The notes beneath the pieces are model-generated. The model saw only the letters and a list, made by a program, of their open reading frames with translations, searched no databases and was not told where the DNA came from. 64,000 nt of DNA from AEGEAN-183 sp045563675. Lineage in GTDB: Bacteria; Pseudomonadota; Gammaproteobacteria; Magnimaribacterales; Magnimaribacteraceae. Of this stretch, positions 36,393 to 45,212 are shown one piece after another. The position numbers were made by a program, and so were the translations under genes. The stretch is taken from positions 620,001-684,000 of the forward strand of contig JBJLIX010000001.1 in assembly GCA_045563675.1 (NCBI GenBank). The letters run 5' to 3'. How positions within the stretch are numbered: position 1 is the stretch's first letter; the number at the start of each line of letters is the position of its first letter.

Positions 36393-36656
36393 TTAAATTA
36401 AGTTGTATTGTTTAAGCTTGGTTCTCAAGGTCCCCCTATTCAAACCAAGAAGTTGACTAGCCAAAGTTTGATTCCCTTTACACTCCTTCATTACTGCTTC
36501 TAATAAAGGAAGCTCAACTTCTTTTAGTACCATTTTATAAATATTAGTTGCTTTCTCTCCATCTAATTCTTTGAAATATTTTCTCATGCTTTTTTCTACT
36601 TGATCACTCAATCTTTTGCCTTCACCGTTAAATCTTTTCTTTTTCTGGGATGTCAT
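36393..36656 (-). CDS. fis: DNA-binding protein Fis
   Basis: Fis is a nucleoid-associated protein that bends DNA and activates rRNA and other growth-linked promoters. The 87-residue protein ends in the conserved helix-turn-helix CKGNQTLASQLLGLNRGTLRTKLKQ (about 59-83). The flexible N-terminal arm is basic (SQKKKRFNGEGKRL). dusB, the usual upstream partner, is absent; instead there is a 266-base AT-rich gap before divergent rsmE which must contain the promoters of both units. I saw no other gene in that gap. Confidence 0.95.
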   Translation of the reverse strand: MTSQKKKRFNGEGKRLSDQVEKSMRKYFKELDGEKATNIYKMVLKEVELPLLEAVMKECKGNQTLASQLLGLNRGTLRTKLKQYNLI

Positions 36657-36922
36657 GAGGTTCTGTTTTTGGTTAGAAATTAATAATACAAAATGGAAGT
36701 TAAATCATACTCAGATGAAAAGGAGATTCAAGAAAAATAATTTATCAAGAAAGCTTTATTTTTTTATTGAACAGTGTTAGTGAAGTTTATTTCCAAGTTC
36801 TAATAATTTAAAATTTCTTTTTTCTATTCTGATTTTTGTGATTGAGCAATTGTCTGGATAAAAGCTTACAAAATTCCTTTACTGGATCAATGAAATATTA
36901 ACTACAATAAAGGACTGTTAAC

Positions 36923-37639
36923 ATGAACTACACAAGAATTTATTCAAAAGAAAAATTTATCGAAGATAAATTAATAAACTTAAACAAACATTCTTCCAAG
37001 CATCTAACTCATGTTTTGAGGAAAAAGAAGGGCGCACTTATTGAGCTATTTGATGGTATGGGGTCTTCTTGTATCGCAGAGATAGTTTCGTTAAAAAGAA
37101 ATCAAATAGAAGTGAGGGTTATAGAAAAAAATAAATTTTCTGAAAGACAGGGAGTGAAAATATTTCTAGGGCAGTCTTTAATAAAATCTGAACCATTTAG
37201 TATGTCTATTCAAAAAGCAACAGAGTTAGGTGTAGAATCAATTTCTCCTATTTATTCTGAAAGAACAGTAGTTAAAGTGAAGAAAGATTCTAAGAACAAA
37301 AGATGGGAATCAATTGCTATTAGTGCCTGTCAACAATGTGGAGAGGATTGGATTCCTCAGATAAATAAAATCTCCTCATTAAATCAGTGGCTTAAGAGTG
37401 TTAAGACAAAACAAAGGATAGTTCTTTACCCAAAAGCAGAAAAAAAATTTTCAACTCTAAAATTAAAAAAAGAGATTACGATTGCTGTTGGCCCAGAAGG
37501 TGATTTTACAAATAAAGAAATAGATTTGATGGGTAAGCACAATTTTTTGCCTGTATCTTTAGGTGAAAGAATATTAAGAGCTGAAACTGCTGTTATCTCT
37601 TCCTTGAGTGCCATTAGAACAATGAGTGGAGAGTTTTAG
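36923..37639 (+). CDS. rsmE: 16S rRNA m3U1498 methyltransferase RsmE
   Basis: RsmE methylates N3 of U1498 in 16S rRNA. The 238-residue SPOUT-fold enzyme has an N-terminal PUA-like domain (HLTHVLRKKKGALIELFDGMG), the EKATELGVESI-type helix (QKATELGVESISP), and the knot IAVGPEGDFTNKEI and LGERILRAETA. It leads the plus-strand run rsmE-gshB-ruvX-dnaG. Confidence 0.96.
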   Translation: MNYTRIYSKEKFIEDKLINLNKHSSKHLTHVLRKKKGALIELFDGMGSSCIAEIVSLKRNQIEVRVIEKNKFSERQGVKIFLGQSLIKSEPFSMSIQKATELGVESISPIYSERTVVKVKKDSKNKRWESIAISACQQCGEDWIPQINKISSLNQWLKSVKTKQRIVLYPKAEKKFSTLKLKKEITIAVGPEGDFTNKEIDLMGKHNFLPVSLGERILRAETAVISSLSAIRTMSGEF

Positions 37640-37675
37640 TCCTTGTTAGAGTAAGATTGCTTTTTTAGAGGTGTT

Positions 37676-38614
37676 ATGAAAATAGGCGTAGTAATGGATC
37701 CCATTAGTTCAATAAACTACAAGAAAGATAGTACCTTATCTATTCTTTTGGAATCTCAGTTAAGGGGTTATGAGACTTATTATATGGAACCTAATTCTCT
37801 ATTTATTTCAGAGCAAGGAGCTTTCGCTATAACTTGCAAGGTAACAGTAAAAGCAGACCCAGAAAATTGGTATGAGCTTACTGAGAAAACAATATCTCCT
37901 TTATCCGAGCTAGACCTTGTACTTATGAGGCAAGACCCCCCCTTTGATTCTAATTATATTTACAATACTTATGTACTCGAAGCAGCTGCCAAAAAGGGGG
38001 TAGTGGTAGTGAACAAACCAAGCAGTTTAAGAGATTGCAACGAGAAAGTGTTCATTTCCGAATTCCCTCAATGCACTACACCCTTCCTTATAACCAGCGA
38101 TATAAAACTTCTTAGAGAATTTATTGAGGAAAAGTTTGATACAGTTGTAAAGCCCCTAGATGGAATGGGAGGTGCTTCAATTTTTAGACTAAGAAAAGAA
38201 GATCCCAATATATCGGTGATTCTAGAAAATATTACCGATAAAGGTGAAGTCAAGGTAATGATTCAAAAATATATACCTGAGATAATTGAAGGAGATAAAA
38301 GAATACTCCTGGTAGATGGCACCCCTATGGAAGCAGCCATAGCCAGAGTTCCATCAGAAGGTGAGCTGAGAGGAAATTTAGCTGCAGGAGCTACAGCTGT
38401 TGCTAGGTCATTAAGCGATCAGGATAAATGGATATGTGATCAAGTTGGACCTAGGCTAAAGGAGCTAGGTTTAGTTTTAGTTGGTTTAGATGTTATAGGA
38501 GACTATCTAACAGAAATAAATGTAACTAGCCCAACTTGCTTTCAAGAATACAAAAATCTCTGCAATATAGATGTTGCATCTGCATTTATTGATTGCTTAG
38601 AAAAATTAGATTAA
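37676..38614 (+). CDS. gshB: Glutathione synthetase
   Basis: GshB adds glycine to gamma-glutamylcysteine. The 312-residue ATP-grasp enzyme shows GVVMDPISSINYKKDST (3-20), LRQDPPFDSNYIY-like segment, VVKPLDGMGGASIFRL, and TEINVTSPTCFQE near the end. It is followed by ruvX with no gap (the pair is conserved in gammaproteobacteria). gshA is not in the window. Confidence 0.96.
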   Translation: MKIGVVMDPISSINYKKDSTLSILLESQLRGYETYYMEPNSLFISEQGAFAITCKVTVKADPENWYELTEKTISPLSELDLVLMRQDPPFDSNYIYNTYVLEAAAKKGVVVVNKPSSLRDCNEKVFISEFPQCTTPFLITSDIKLLREFIEEKFDTVVKPLDGMGGASIFRLRKEDPNISVILENITDKGEVKVMIQKYIPEIIEGDKRILLVDGTPMEAAIARVPSEGELRGNLAAGATAVARSLSDQDKWICDQVGPRLKELGLVLVGLDVIGDYLTEINVTSPTCFQEYKNLCNIDVASAFIDCLEKLD

Positions 38615-39040
38615 ATGAAAAGAGCATCCCAAATAGTAATGGCTTTTGATTTTGGTACTAAAAATATAGGAATTGCAATAGGCCAAGAAATAACTGGTAG
38701 TTCCCAAACCTTTTATACAGTAAAGGCTAATCAAGGAGAACCTGAATGGACTCAGCTAGATAAAGTAGTTTTTGACTGGAATCCAAAGTTATTTATTGTG
38801 GGAGATCCTCTAAACTTTGATGGATCAGAGAGTGATATTAAAGAAAAGAGTGATAAATTTTCTTATCAGATTCAAAAGAAATATAAAATACCAGTTAAGT
38901 TAGTTGATGAAAGGTTAACCACTAAAGAAGCTAGAGAAAGGATAAAAGAAGGAGTAGATATGTCTCTGAGATCTTCTAATGATATTCATCAGGTATCCGC
39001 ACAAATTATCCTAGAAAGTTGGTTTAGAATAAGCAGATAA
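38615..39040 (+). CDS. ruvX: Pre-16S rRNA nuclease RuvX (YqgF)
   Basis: A 141-residue RNase H-fold protein thought to trim the 5' end of pre-16S rRNA. It has MAFDFGTKNIGIAIGQ (about 8-23), VGDPLNFDGSESD and the catalytic LVDERLTTKEARE. The start codon follows the gshB stop directly, and the stop abuts the dnaG ATG, so the three genes are translated in series. Confidence 0.94.
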   Translation: MKRASQIVMAFDFGTKNIGIAIGQEITGSSQTFYTVKANQGEPEWTQLDKVVFDWNPKLFIVGDPLNFDGSESDIKEKSDKFSYQIQKKYKIPVKLVDERLTTKEARERIKEGVDMSLRSSNDIHQVSAQIILESWFRISR

Positions 39041-40858
39041 ATGGCAGGATCTATACCGAATTCTTTTATTAGAGAGATAGTAGAGATTACAGATATAGTA
39101 AGCCTTGTTGATAGTTATATACCTCTTAAAAGAAAAGGTAAGGATCATTGGGGACTTTGCCCTTTCTGTGATGATGGCAAGAATCCTTCTTTTAGTGTTA
39201 GTTCCCAAAAACAGTTTTATTATTGTTTTAAATGTAGGGCTACAGGTAATGTCATTGGGTTTCTAGAGTCTTTCGAGGGTTTCAGTTTTGTAGAGTCAGT
39301 AGAATTTTTAGCTGGCAAAGCCGCTTTAGAAGTACCTTACGAAAAGAGCAATAGAAGAAATGAGGATTTTGATGAATTATTTGAAATTCTCTCTAGAGCC
39401 TCAGACTTTTTCCAAAAATGTTTAATCGAAGGATCTCAAACAAAAAAAGTCCAGAGTTATATTAAAGACGAAAGAAAAATATCTGCTAAAACATGTAGAG
39501 AATACCAAGTAGGGTACGCTCAAGATTCATGGGATGCTCTATCTAATCACTTAGCCAAGGAAGGCTTCTCCAATGAACTTCTAATTAAATCTGGCCTCTC
39601 TAAGAGAAATAAAGAAAATAAACTCTATGATGTTTTTAGGGACAGGTTAATGTTTCCTATTAAGGACAGAAAAGGAAGGACTGTAGGTTTTGGGGGCAGA
39701 GTGATGAACTCCAAAGATCAACCCAAATACCTTAATACAGGAGAAACACCAGTATTTAAAAAAGGAAAGGAGCTTTATGGTTTTTTTGAAGCATCTAAGG
39801 AAAGAAGAGATTTAAAAAAAATCTATGTAGTGGAAGGTTATATGGATGTAATTGCTTTAGCTGAAAATGGAATTAAAAATGCTGTAGCAACTTTAGGGAT
39901 AGCCACTAACCGATTTCATACTCAAACCCTCCTACAAATAGTAAACGAAGTGATTTTTTGTTTTGATGGAGATGATGCTGGAAGGGGTGCTGCTTGGGGT
40001 GCCTTACAAAATGTGCTGCCAGTTATAAATGATGGAGTAGAAATCAAATTCTTATTTCTACCTGAGAAAGAAGATCCAGCTAGCCTGCTTGAAAAAGAAA
40101 ATAAAGAAGAATTTGAAAAAAGGTTAAAAGAGTCTCTTTCTTTATCTAGTTATTTTTTTGAAAGGTTAACTGCTGCAGTTGGGGAAGGTACGTTAGAGAA
40201 GAAAGCTTTGCTAGCTACTAGGGCAATGGAATTATTAAAATCTATGCCTGAGAGCTCAATTAAAAAATTAATGGAAGCAGAGGTTTCTAACATTACAGGT
40301 TTAAAGAAAGAAGATATCAAAAATGAGACAAGATATGAATCAATTGCAAGAACCAATAAAGCATCTTTTAAAAAGAGATCAAGAGATGAAAAAGAAATAG
40401 ATACTTTTGAACAGGATAGTTTAATTTCAAAAGCTCTATCAACCCTTGTTAACTATCCTCATTTAGCTTCCGAAGTTGATTCTTTAGACTGGATAAAAGA
40501 AATTTCTAGACCGGAAAGTGATCTATTTGTAGAAGTCTTATTATTTTTTCAAAAATCCGCTAAAGGCACTATAGCAGAACTACTTAACGCCCTTGACGCA
40601 GACTCAAGTTCATTGGTTGGAAGCTTATTGTCCGAACAATTAATTTTAGAAGAGAAGAATTCCTTAAAGTATTTTCAAGACTGTTTAAATGAAATAAAAA
40701 AAACTAATCCCAGGAAAAGGATAGCTGAATTGAAAGTACTTCTTTCTACCAACGAACTTTCTGACGATGAAACCTTTGAACTTCAACAACATCTGCTGTC
40801 TAATCTTGATAAGTTAGATCAAGAAGATAGAGATTTATTAAAAGAACTTAGCTATTAA
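39041..40858 (+). CDS. dnaG: DNA primase DnaG
   Basis: DnaG makes RNA primers for replication. The 605-residue protein has an N-terminal zinc domain, a polymerase core, a TOPRIM domain (VVEGYMDVIALAENG, CFDGDDAGRGAAWGAL) and a C-terminal DnaB-interacting helical region. The zinc ligands are C40, C43, C62, C65 (CPFC...CFKC): the usual His of the CHC2 motif is replaced by Cys and one residue is inserted in the following loop. It abuts ruvX and precedes rpoD by 83 bases, separated from rpsU unlike the classic operon. Confidence 0.96.
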   Translation: MAGSIPNSFIREIVEITDIVSLVDSYIPLKRKGKDHWGLCPFCDDGKNPSFSVSSQKQFYYCFKCRATGNVIGFLESFEGFSFVESVEFLAGKAALEVPYEKSNRRNEDFDELFEILSRASDFFQKCLIEGSQTKKVQSYIKDERKISAKTCREYQVGYAQDSWDALSNHLAKEGFSNELLIKSGLSKRNKENKLYDVFRDRLMFPIKDRKGRTVGFGGRVMNSKDQPKYLNTGETPVFKKGKELYGFFEASKERRDLKKIYVVEGYMDVIALAENGIKNAVATLGIATNRFHTQTLLQIVNEVIFCFDGDDAGRGAAWGALQNVLPVINDGVEIKFLFLPEKEDPASLLEKENKEEFEKRLKESLSLSSYFFERLTAAVGEGTLEKKALLATRAMELLKSMPESSIKKLMEAEVSNITGLKKEDIKNETRYESIARTNKASFKKRSRDEKEIDTFEQDSLISKALSTLVNYPHLASEVDSLDWIKEISRPESDLFVEVLLFFQKSAKGTIAELLNALDADSSSLVGSLLSEQLILEEKNSLKYFQDCLNEIKKTNPRKRIAELKVLLSTNELSDDETFELQQHLLSNLDKLDQEDRDLLKELSY

Positions 40859-40890
40859 TCAAATAAAATTATCAAAAAGTTCAAACAAAA

Positions 40891-40926
40891 TTGGGATTTA
40901 AGTACTAAAACTAATATAATCGCTCC
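40891..40926 (+). promoter_or_regulatory. Putative sigma-70 promoter of rpoD
   Basis: TTGGGA (40891-40896) is followed after 18 bases by a perfect TATAAT (40915-40920) and by the GC-rich block CGCTCCCCC (40921-40929). Transcription would begin about 15 bases before the rpoD ATG, giving a very short leader. The hexamers match at 4/6 and 6/6. It would allow rpoD transcription apart from dnaG. Confidence 0.6.
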
Positions 40927-40941
40927 CCCTTAAAGTTGGAT

Positions 40942-42792
40942 ATGGCAAAAAAATCAAAGAAAAAAACCGAAGTATTGGTTGAAGTAGAATCTGAAGAGCT
41001 TGAATCTACCCTTATGAATGAGGAAGATCTAGAGAATTCAGGACTTCGTGAACTTGTAGACAAAGGAAAGGAACAAGGCTTTTTAACTTACGAAGAGATT
41101 AATTCTATGTTACCTGAAGATATATCAGATCCTGATCAGGTAGAAGAAACTATACAAATGCTAATTGATATTGGCATTGAAGTTCAAGAAAGATCAGGAG
41201 GGCCTGATGAAGAAGAAGGGGCAGCTGAGACTGTACCTGATACCAGAACTACTCTGACTACTGCTGAATCAGAGATTGGAAGAACTACAGATCCGGTACG
41301 TCTATACATGAGGGAAATGGGGACAGTAGATTTATTAACCAGAGAGGGTGAAATAGCTATAGCAAAGAGAATAGAGGAAGGCTATAGGGAGCTTTTAGCA
41401 GCATGCTGCTTTTATCCAGGGATAGTAGATAAAATTCTTGATGATTACCAACAGGTTGTTAAAGAAGAAAAGAGACTATCTGAAGTGCTTGTTGGGTTCA
41501 TGGACTTAACAGATGACATTCCCCCTCCCGCACAAGTTCAAGCCGCTCAGAGAGAGAAAAATAATGATGAAGAAGAAAGTACTGGACCCGATCTTGTTGA
41601 AGTTAAAAAAAGATTTACAGCTTTAAAAAAACAATTTAATAAAAATGAGAAAATTTGTTTAAGATCTAGAACAACAAAAAAGGCTTTAGAAGAACAAGAG
41701 AAGCTAGGAGAAATATTTAAATTTTTTAAATTATCTCCCACACAATTCGAAAATATTGCTAATCCTGCTAGAGATACCTTACAAATAATTAGAGAGTGTG
41801 AAAGAGAGGTCTATAGGCTCTGTGTCAAAGTTGCAAGGATGCCTAGAAAAGAATTTATCAAAAGCTATTCAGGCAATGAAGCTAACCCCGAATGGGGTAT
41901 GAAGACTTCTAGGACAAGAAAACCTTGGGCTAAGAGTATAAAAGAAAATTTAGATGAAATTACTCGACTAGCAAATAAGCTAATAAAGCTAGAGAAAATT
42001 ATAGGTCTAGAGATTTCTTATATAAAAGATATCAACAGAAGAATGTCTATAGGTGAAGCTAAAATTAGAAGAGCTAAAAAAGACATGGTAGAGGCTAACC
42101 TGCGATTGGTCATTTCTATAGCAAAAAAATATACAAATAGGGGCCTACAATTCCTAGATTTAATTCAAGAGGGAAATATAGGCTTAATGAAAGCAGTAGA
42201 TAAATTTGAGTACAGGAGAGGTTATAAATTCTCTACTTATGCGACTTGGTGGATAAGGCAGGCTATTACAAGGTCTATTGCCGATCAAGCAAGAACTATA
42301 AGAATCCCTGTGCACATGATTGAGACTATAAATAAGTTAAATAGAGTTTCCAGACAGATGGTACAAGAAATGGGAAGAGATCCAACGCCTGAAGAATTAG
42401 GGGAAAGAATGGAGCTACCTGAAGATAAAATAAGAAGAGTCTTAAAGATTGCTAAAGAGCCAATTTCAACTGAAACCCCTATAGGAGATGAAGAAGATAC
42501 AACTTTAGGAGATTTTATAGAAGATACTGCTATAGCATCTCCAGATGAAGCTGCTACTGAGGATAATCTAACTGGTGCAACAGATGAAATACTAGGCAGT
42601 CTAACCGCTCGTGAAGCAAAAGTTTTAAGGATGAGGTTTGGTATAGGCATGAATACTGATCACACTCTTGAAGAAGTAGGTAAACAGTTCGATGTAACAA
42701 GAGAGCGTATCAGACAAATTGAGGCAAAAGCGCTAAGAAAACTTAGACATCCAACTAGATCTTCTCATTTGAGAGGTTTTCTTGACGATTAA
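40942..42792 (+). CDS. rpoD: RNA polymerase primary sigma factor RpoD
   Basis: RpoD directs RNA polymerase to housekeeping promoters. With the ATG at 40942 the protein has 616 residues, like E. coli (613); a TTG six bases earlier is less likely. It has region 1.1 (ELVDKGKEQGFLTYEEIN), region 1.2 (DPVRLYMREMGTVDLLTREGE), the large non-conserved region, the 2.3/2.4 core YKFSTYATWWIRQAITRS, and region 4.2 VTRERIRQIEAKALRKLRHP. It is preceded by a strong promoter and followed by a tRNA 44 bases later. Confidence 0.97.
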   Translation: MAKKSKKKTEVLVEVESEELESTLMNEEDLENSGLRELVDKGKEQGFLTYEEINSMLPEDISDPDQVEETIQMLIDIGIEVQERSGGPDEEEGAAETVPDTRTTLTTAESEIGRTTDPVRLYMREMGTVDLLTREGEIAIAKRIEEGYRELLAACCFYPGIVDKILDDYQQVVKEEKRLSEVLVGFMDLTDDIPPPAQVQAAQREKNNDEEESTGPDLVEVKKRFTALKKQFNKNEKICLRSRTTKKALEEQEKLGEIFKFFKLSPTQFENIANPARDTLQIIRECEREVYRLCVKVARMPRKEFIKSYSGNEANPEWGMKTSRTRKPWAKSIKENLDEITRLANKLIKLEKIIGLEISYIKDINRRMSIGEAKIRRAKKDMVEANLRLVISIAKKYTNRGLQFLDLIQEGNIGLMKAVDKFEYRRGYKFSTYATWWIRQAITRSIADQARTIRIPVHMIETINKLNRVSRQMVQEMGRDPTPEELGERMELPEDKIRRVLKIAKEPISTETPIGDEEDTTLGDFIEDTAIASPDEAATEDNLTGATDEILGSLTAREAKVLRMRFGIGMNTDHTLEEVGKQFDVTRERIRQIEAKALRKLRHPTRSSHLRGFLDD

Positions 42793-42836
42793 CTCATTGC
42801 AGTTCCAAGCTTAGCGTAGTTAAATTAACTTAATAA

Positions 42837-42913
42837 GGGCCTGTAGCTCAGTTGGTTAGAGCAGTGGACTCATAATCCATTGGTCGGAGGTTCGAGTCCT
42901 CCCGGGCCCACCA
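42837..42913 (+). tRNA. tRNA with CAT anticodon, probably tRNA-Ile2
   Basis: A complete 77-base cloverleaf with encoded CCA. Acceptor GGGCCTG pairs with CGGGCCC; D stem is GCTC/GAGC; anticodon stem GTGGA/TCCAT holds loop CTCATAA; T stem GGAGG/CCTCC holds TTCGAGT. The anticodon is CAT. The acceptor has C4-G69 and C5-G68, the pairs known as TilS determinants in E. coli tRNA-Ile2, rather than the U-A/A-U of elongator tRNA-Met. The position after rpoD also matches the tRNA-Ile2 locus in pseudomonads. It would be lysidinylated to read ATA. tRNA-Met remains possible. Confidence 0.93.
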
Positions 42914-42919
42914 AATTAA

Positions 42920-43822
42920 ATGTCTTATTTGCTAACCTTAATCTTATTACCTATAGCTATATGGCTTGATCATGCTGCCCTAGCCTTAATATTGGGAATA
43001 GTTTTAGCTTATTTAGTTCCTATTCCAGATGGGTTCATCACCAAGAAATATGGAACAAAAGTTCTTCAAACAGGAATAGTTTTTCTTGGAGGCAGTATTA
43101 GTGTTTCTCAAGTTACTGAAATTACTAAGGAATTCCTTCCTTGGGTTTCTCTCTATGTACTTGTAACTTTCATCCTAGTTTTAGCTTTAGGTAAAATTAT
43201 AGGAGTAGGAAAAAAGCAGACTTACCTAATAGCATCTGGCTCAGCAATATGCGGAGGCTCAGCTATGGCTGCAGTGGCTCCTATAATAAAACCAAAGCCA
43301 AAAGAGTTATTAATATCTTTAACTATAATTTTTGTTTTAAATGCCATAGCAGTAGTAATTTTTCCTTTATTAGGAAACTGGATGGATTTAAGTCAAGAAC
43401 AATTTGGTTCTTGGGCTGCCCTAGCAATACATGATACAGCTTCTGTAATTGGAGCTTCTTCTATAATGGGAGATGAGGCTTTAGAAGTTGCTGCTACTTT
43501 AAAGTTAGGCAGAACTTTATGGATTGTTCCACTTATTTTATTTTCTGCCTGGTACTTCAGAGAAAAAAGTTCGGCTTTTGGTTTCCCTCTATTTATTATA
43601 TTTTTCATTCTTGCTGTTTTTCTTAACTCCTTTTTTAGCCCCTCTGATGAAATTAATAATTTACTAAAAAATATTAATAAGGTTTGTATATTGACTGGGT
43701 TGTTTTGTATAGGCTCCCAAATTGATCGTAAAACTTTAAAAGAAATATCTTTTAAGCCTCTATTGCTTGCTGTGTTTATCTGGCTTTTAGTTATCCCGTC
43801 ATCTTTTTGGTTAATTTCTTAA
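42920..43822 (+). CDS. YeiH-family putative sulfate exporter/transporter
   Basis: A 300-residue membrane protein of the Cons_hypoth698/YeiH family with about ten hydrophobic segments. It shows VLQTGIVFLGGSISVSQV, the family's GSAICGGSAMAAVAP signature, and IHDTASVIGASSIMG. Some members are annotated as sulfate or sulfite-related exporters; function is not firmly set. The ATG is only six bases after the end of the tRNA, so tRNA and mRNA must be separated by processing. Confidence 0.85.
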   Translation: MSYLLTLILLPIAIWLDHAALALILGIVLAYLVPIPDGFITKKYGTKVLQTGIVFLGGSISVSQVTEITKEFLPWVSLYVLVTFILVLALGKIIGVGKKQTYLIASGSAICGGSAMAAVAPIIKPKPKELLISLTIIFVLNAIAVVIFPLLGNWMDLSQEQFGSWAALAIHDTASVIGASSIMGDEALEVAATLKLGRTLWIVPLILFSAWYFREKSSAFGFPLFIIFFILAVFLNSFFSPSDEINNLLKNINKVCILTGLFCIGSQIDRKTLKEISFKPLLLAVFIWLLVIPSSFWLIS

Positions 43823-43882
43823 ATTAAAGTTGATTTAATCTAAATTAGAATTCAGACTAAATAAAAAAAAGTTCAAATTGTT

Positions 43883-45127
43883 ATGAAATTATTAATTATA
43901 TTTTTCCCCCTGATTTTTTTTAGTTTAGATTTTTTCTCTCATGGGTCCGTTGGACCCGGCTCAGAAGAAGACAATCCTGAAAGATCAATTAAATTCCCTG
44001 ATACAGAGAATTACAAGACTCTAGTATCAGACCTTCATACTCATTCAGTTTTCTCGGATGGTCATGTTTGGCCTAATATTCGTGTAACAGAAGCTTTAAA
44101 AGATGGGGTAGATGTTTTAGCTATAACTGAACATCTAGAGTACCAACCACATTTAGAAGATATACCGCATGAAGATCGAAATAAAGCTTTTTTAGAAGCT
44201 TTAGGAGCAGCTAAAGGCAATGAAATTTTAGTTATTAATGGATCTGAAATAACAAGAGAAATGCCGCCTGGCCATATCAATGCTGTTTTTATAAAAGATG
44301 CAAACAAGTTAATAAATATAGATAAAAGTAAGGAAAAAGAAGCTCAAGAAGAAATAGAAAAAAGGTTAGATCAATTGCAAGGAAGAGATAGAAAGGCAAT
44401 AAATTTCTTTGCTCTAGCTAATATGTGGCCAGTAGAAAGGGCTGTAGAGGAAGCAAATAATCAAGGTGCTTTTGTTTTTTGGAATCACCCTTTCTGGGAG
44501 TCACAAAAAAAAGATGGGATAGCTGAGCTGACAACGATGCATAAAATGTTTATTGAAAAAGGGCAACTTCATGGCATAGAAGTAGTTAATGGAGATTGGT
44601 ACTCAGAAGAGGCTTTTAAGATAGCAATAGATAATAATTTAACTCTCATAGGGACGTCTGATGTTCACAACCTAATAGATTGGGATTACAGCCCTCACAA
44701 GGGAGGCCATAGACCAGTAACTTTGATTTTTTCAGATTCTAAGGATCCTAATGATGTTAAAGAGGCTTTAATGGATAGAAGGACAGTAATATGGTTTAAA
44801 AATAGTCTTTTTGGTCTTAAAAAGAATATGGACCCTTTATTAAAAGCAAGTTTAAGTATTGGTTCTGCATCTTATATTTCTGATACAGATATATTAAGAA
44901 TAACTCTTGTTAATGAGTCAGATGTTAAATTTCTCTTACAAAGTAAATCAGATTTTACCTATACTAATACTGAAGATCTTATTGAAGTACCTCCACAGTC
45001 TTCTAAGTATTTAGAAGTAAAAACAATTACTAGGCTTAGCTCAGTTGAATTAAACTTTGAAGTAATGAATGCATTAATAAGTCCAAAAATATATGCAAAC
45101 ATTAATTTACAAAAACAAATCAGATAA
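43883..45127 (+). CDS. Exported PHP-domain phosphoesterase
   Basis: A 414-residue protein with an N-terminal signal (hydrophobic 2-17), then a PHP domain. Metal ligands are visible in SDLHTHSVFSDG (D50, H52, H54), AITEHLEYQPH, NGSEITR, FWNHPFWES and GTSDVHNLID. The C-terminal 100 residues look like a beta-rich extension. Family relatives include exported phosphodiesterases acting on organophosphates; a role in phosphate or nucleotide scavenging is plausible but is inference. Confidence 0.8.
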   Translation: MKLLIIFFPLIFFSLDFFSHGSVGPGSEEDNPERSIKFPDTENYKTLVSDLHTHSVFSDGHVWPNIRVTEALKDGVDVLAITEHLEYQPHLEDIPHEDRNKAFLEALGAAKGNEILVINGSEITREMPPGHINAVFIKDANKLINIDKSKEKEAQEEIEKRLDQLQGRDRKAINFFALANMWPVERAVEEANNQGAFVFWNHPFWESQKKDGIAELTTMHKMFIEKGQLHGIEVVNGDWYSEEAFKIAIDNNLTLIGTSDVHNLIDWDYSPHKGGHRPVTLIFSDSKDPNDVKEALMDRRTVIWFKNSLFGLKKNMDPLLKASLSIGSASYISDTDILRITLVNESDVKFLLQSKSDFTYTNTEDLIEVPPQSSKYLEVKTITRLSSVELNFEVMNALISPKIYANINLQKQIR

Positions 45128-45175
45128 GTGACTAATATTTCTTACAAGGTTAGTAAAACTTATTAATTATTGATC

Positions 45176-45205
45176 TATAATGCACCACCTTTTATCTTTG
45201 GGGAG
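45176..45205 (+). promoter_or_regulatory. -10 box with GC-rich discriminator and strong ribosome site before the channel gene
   Basis: A perfect TATAAT (45176-45181) is followed by GCACCACC (45182-45189), then GGGGAG (45200-45205) seven bases before the ATG at 45213. No convincing -35 was found at 16-18 bases upstream. The strong Shine-Dalgarno sequence is rare in this window and suggests efficient translation. Confidence 0.4.
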
Positions 45206-45212
45206 ATAATTA

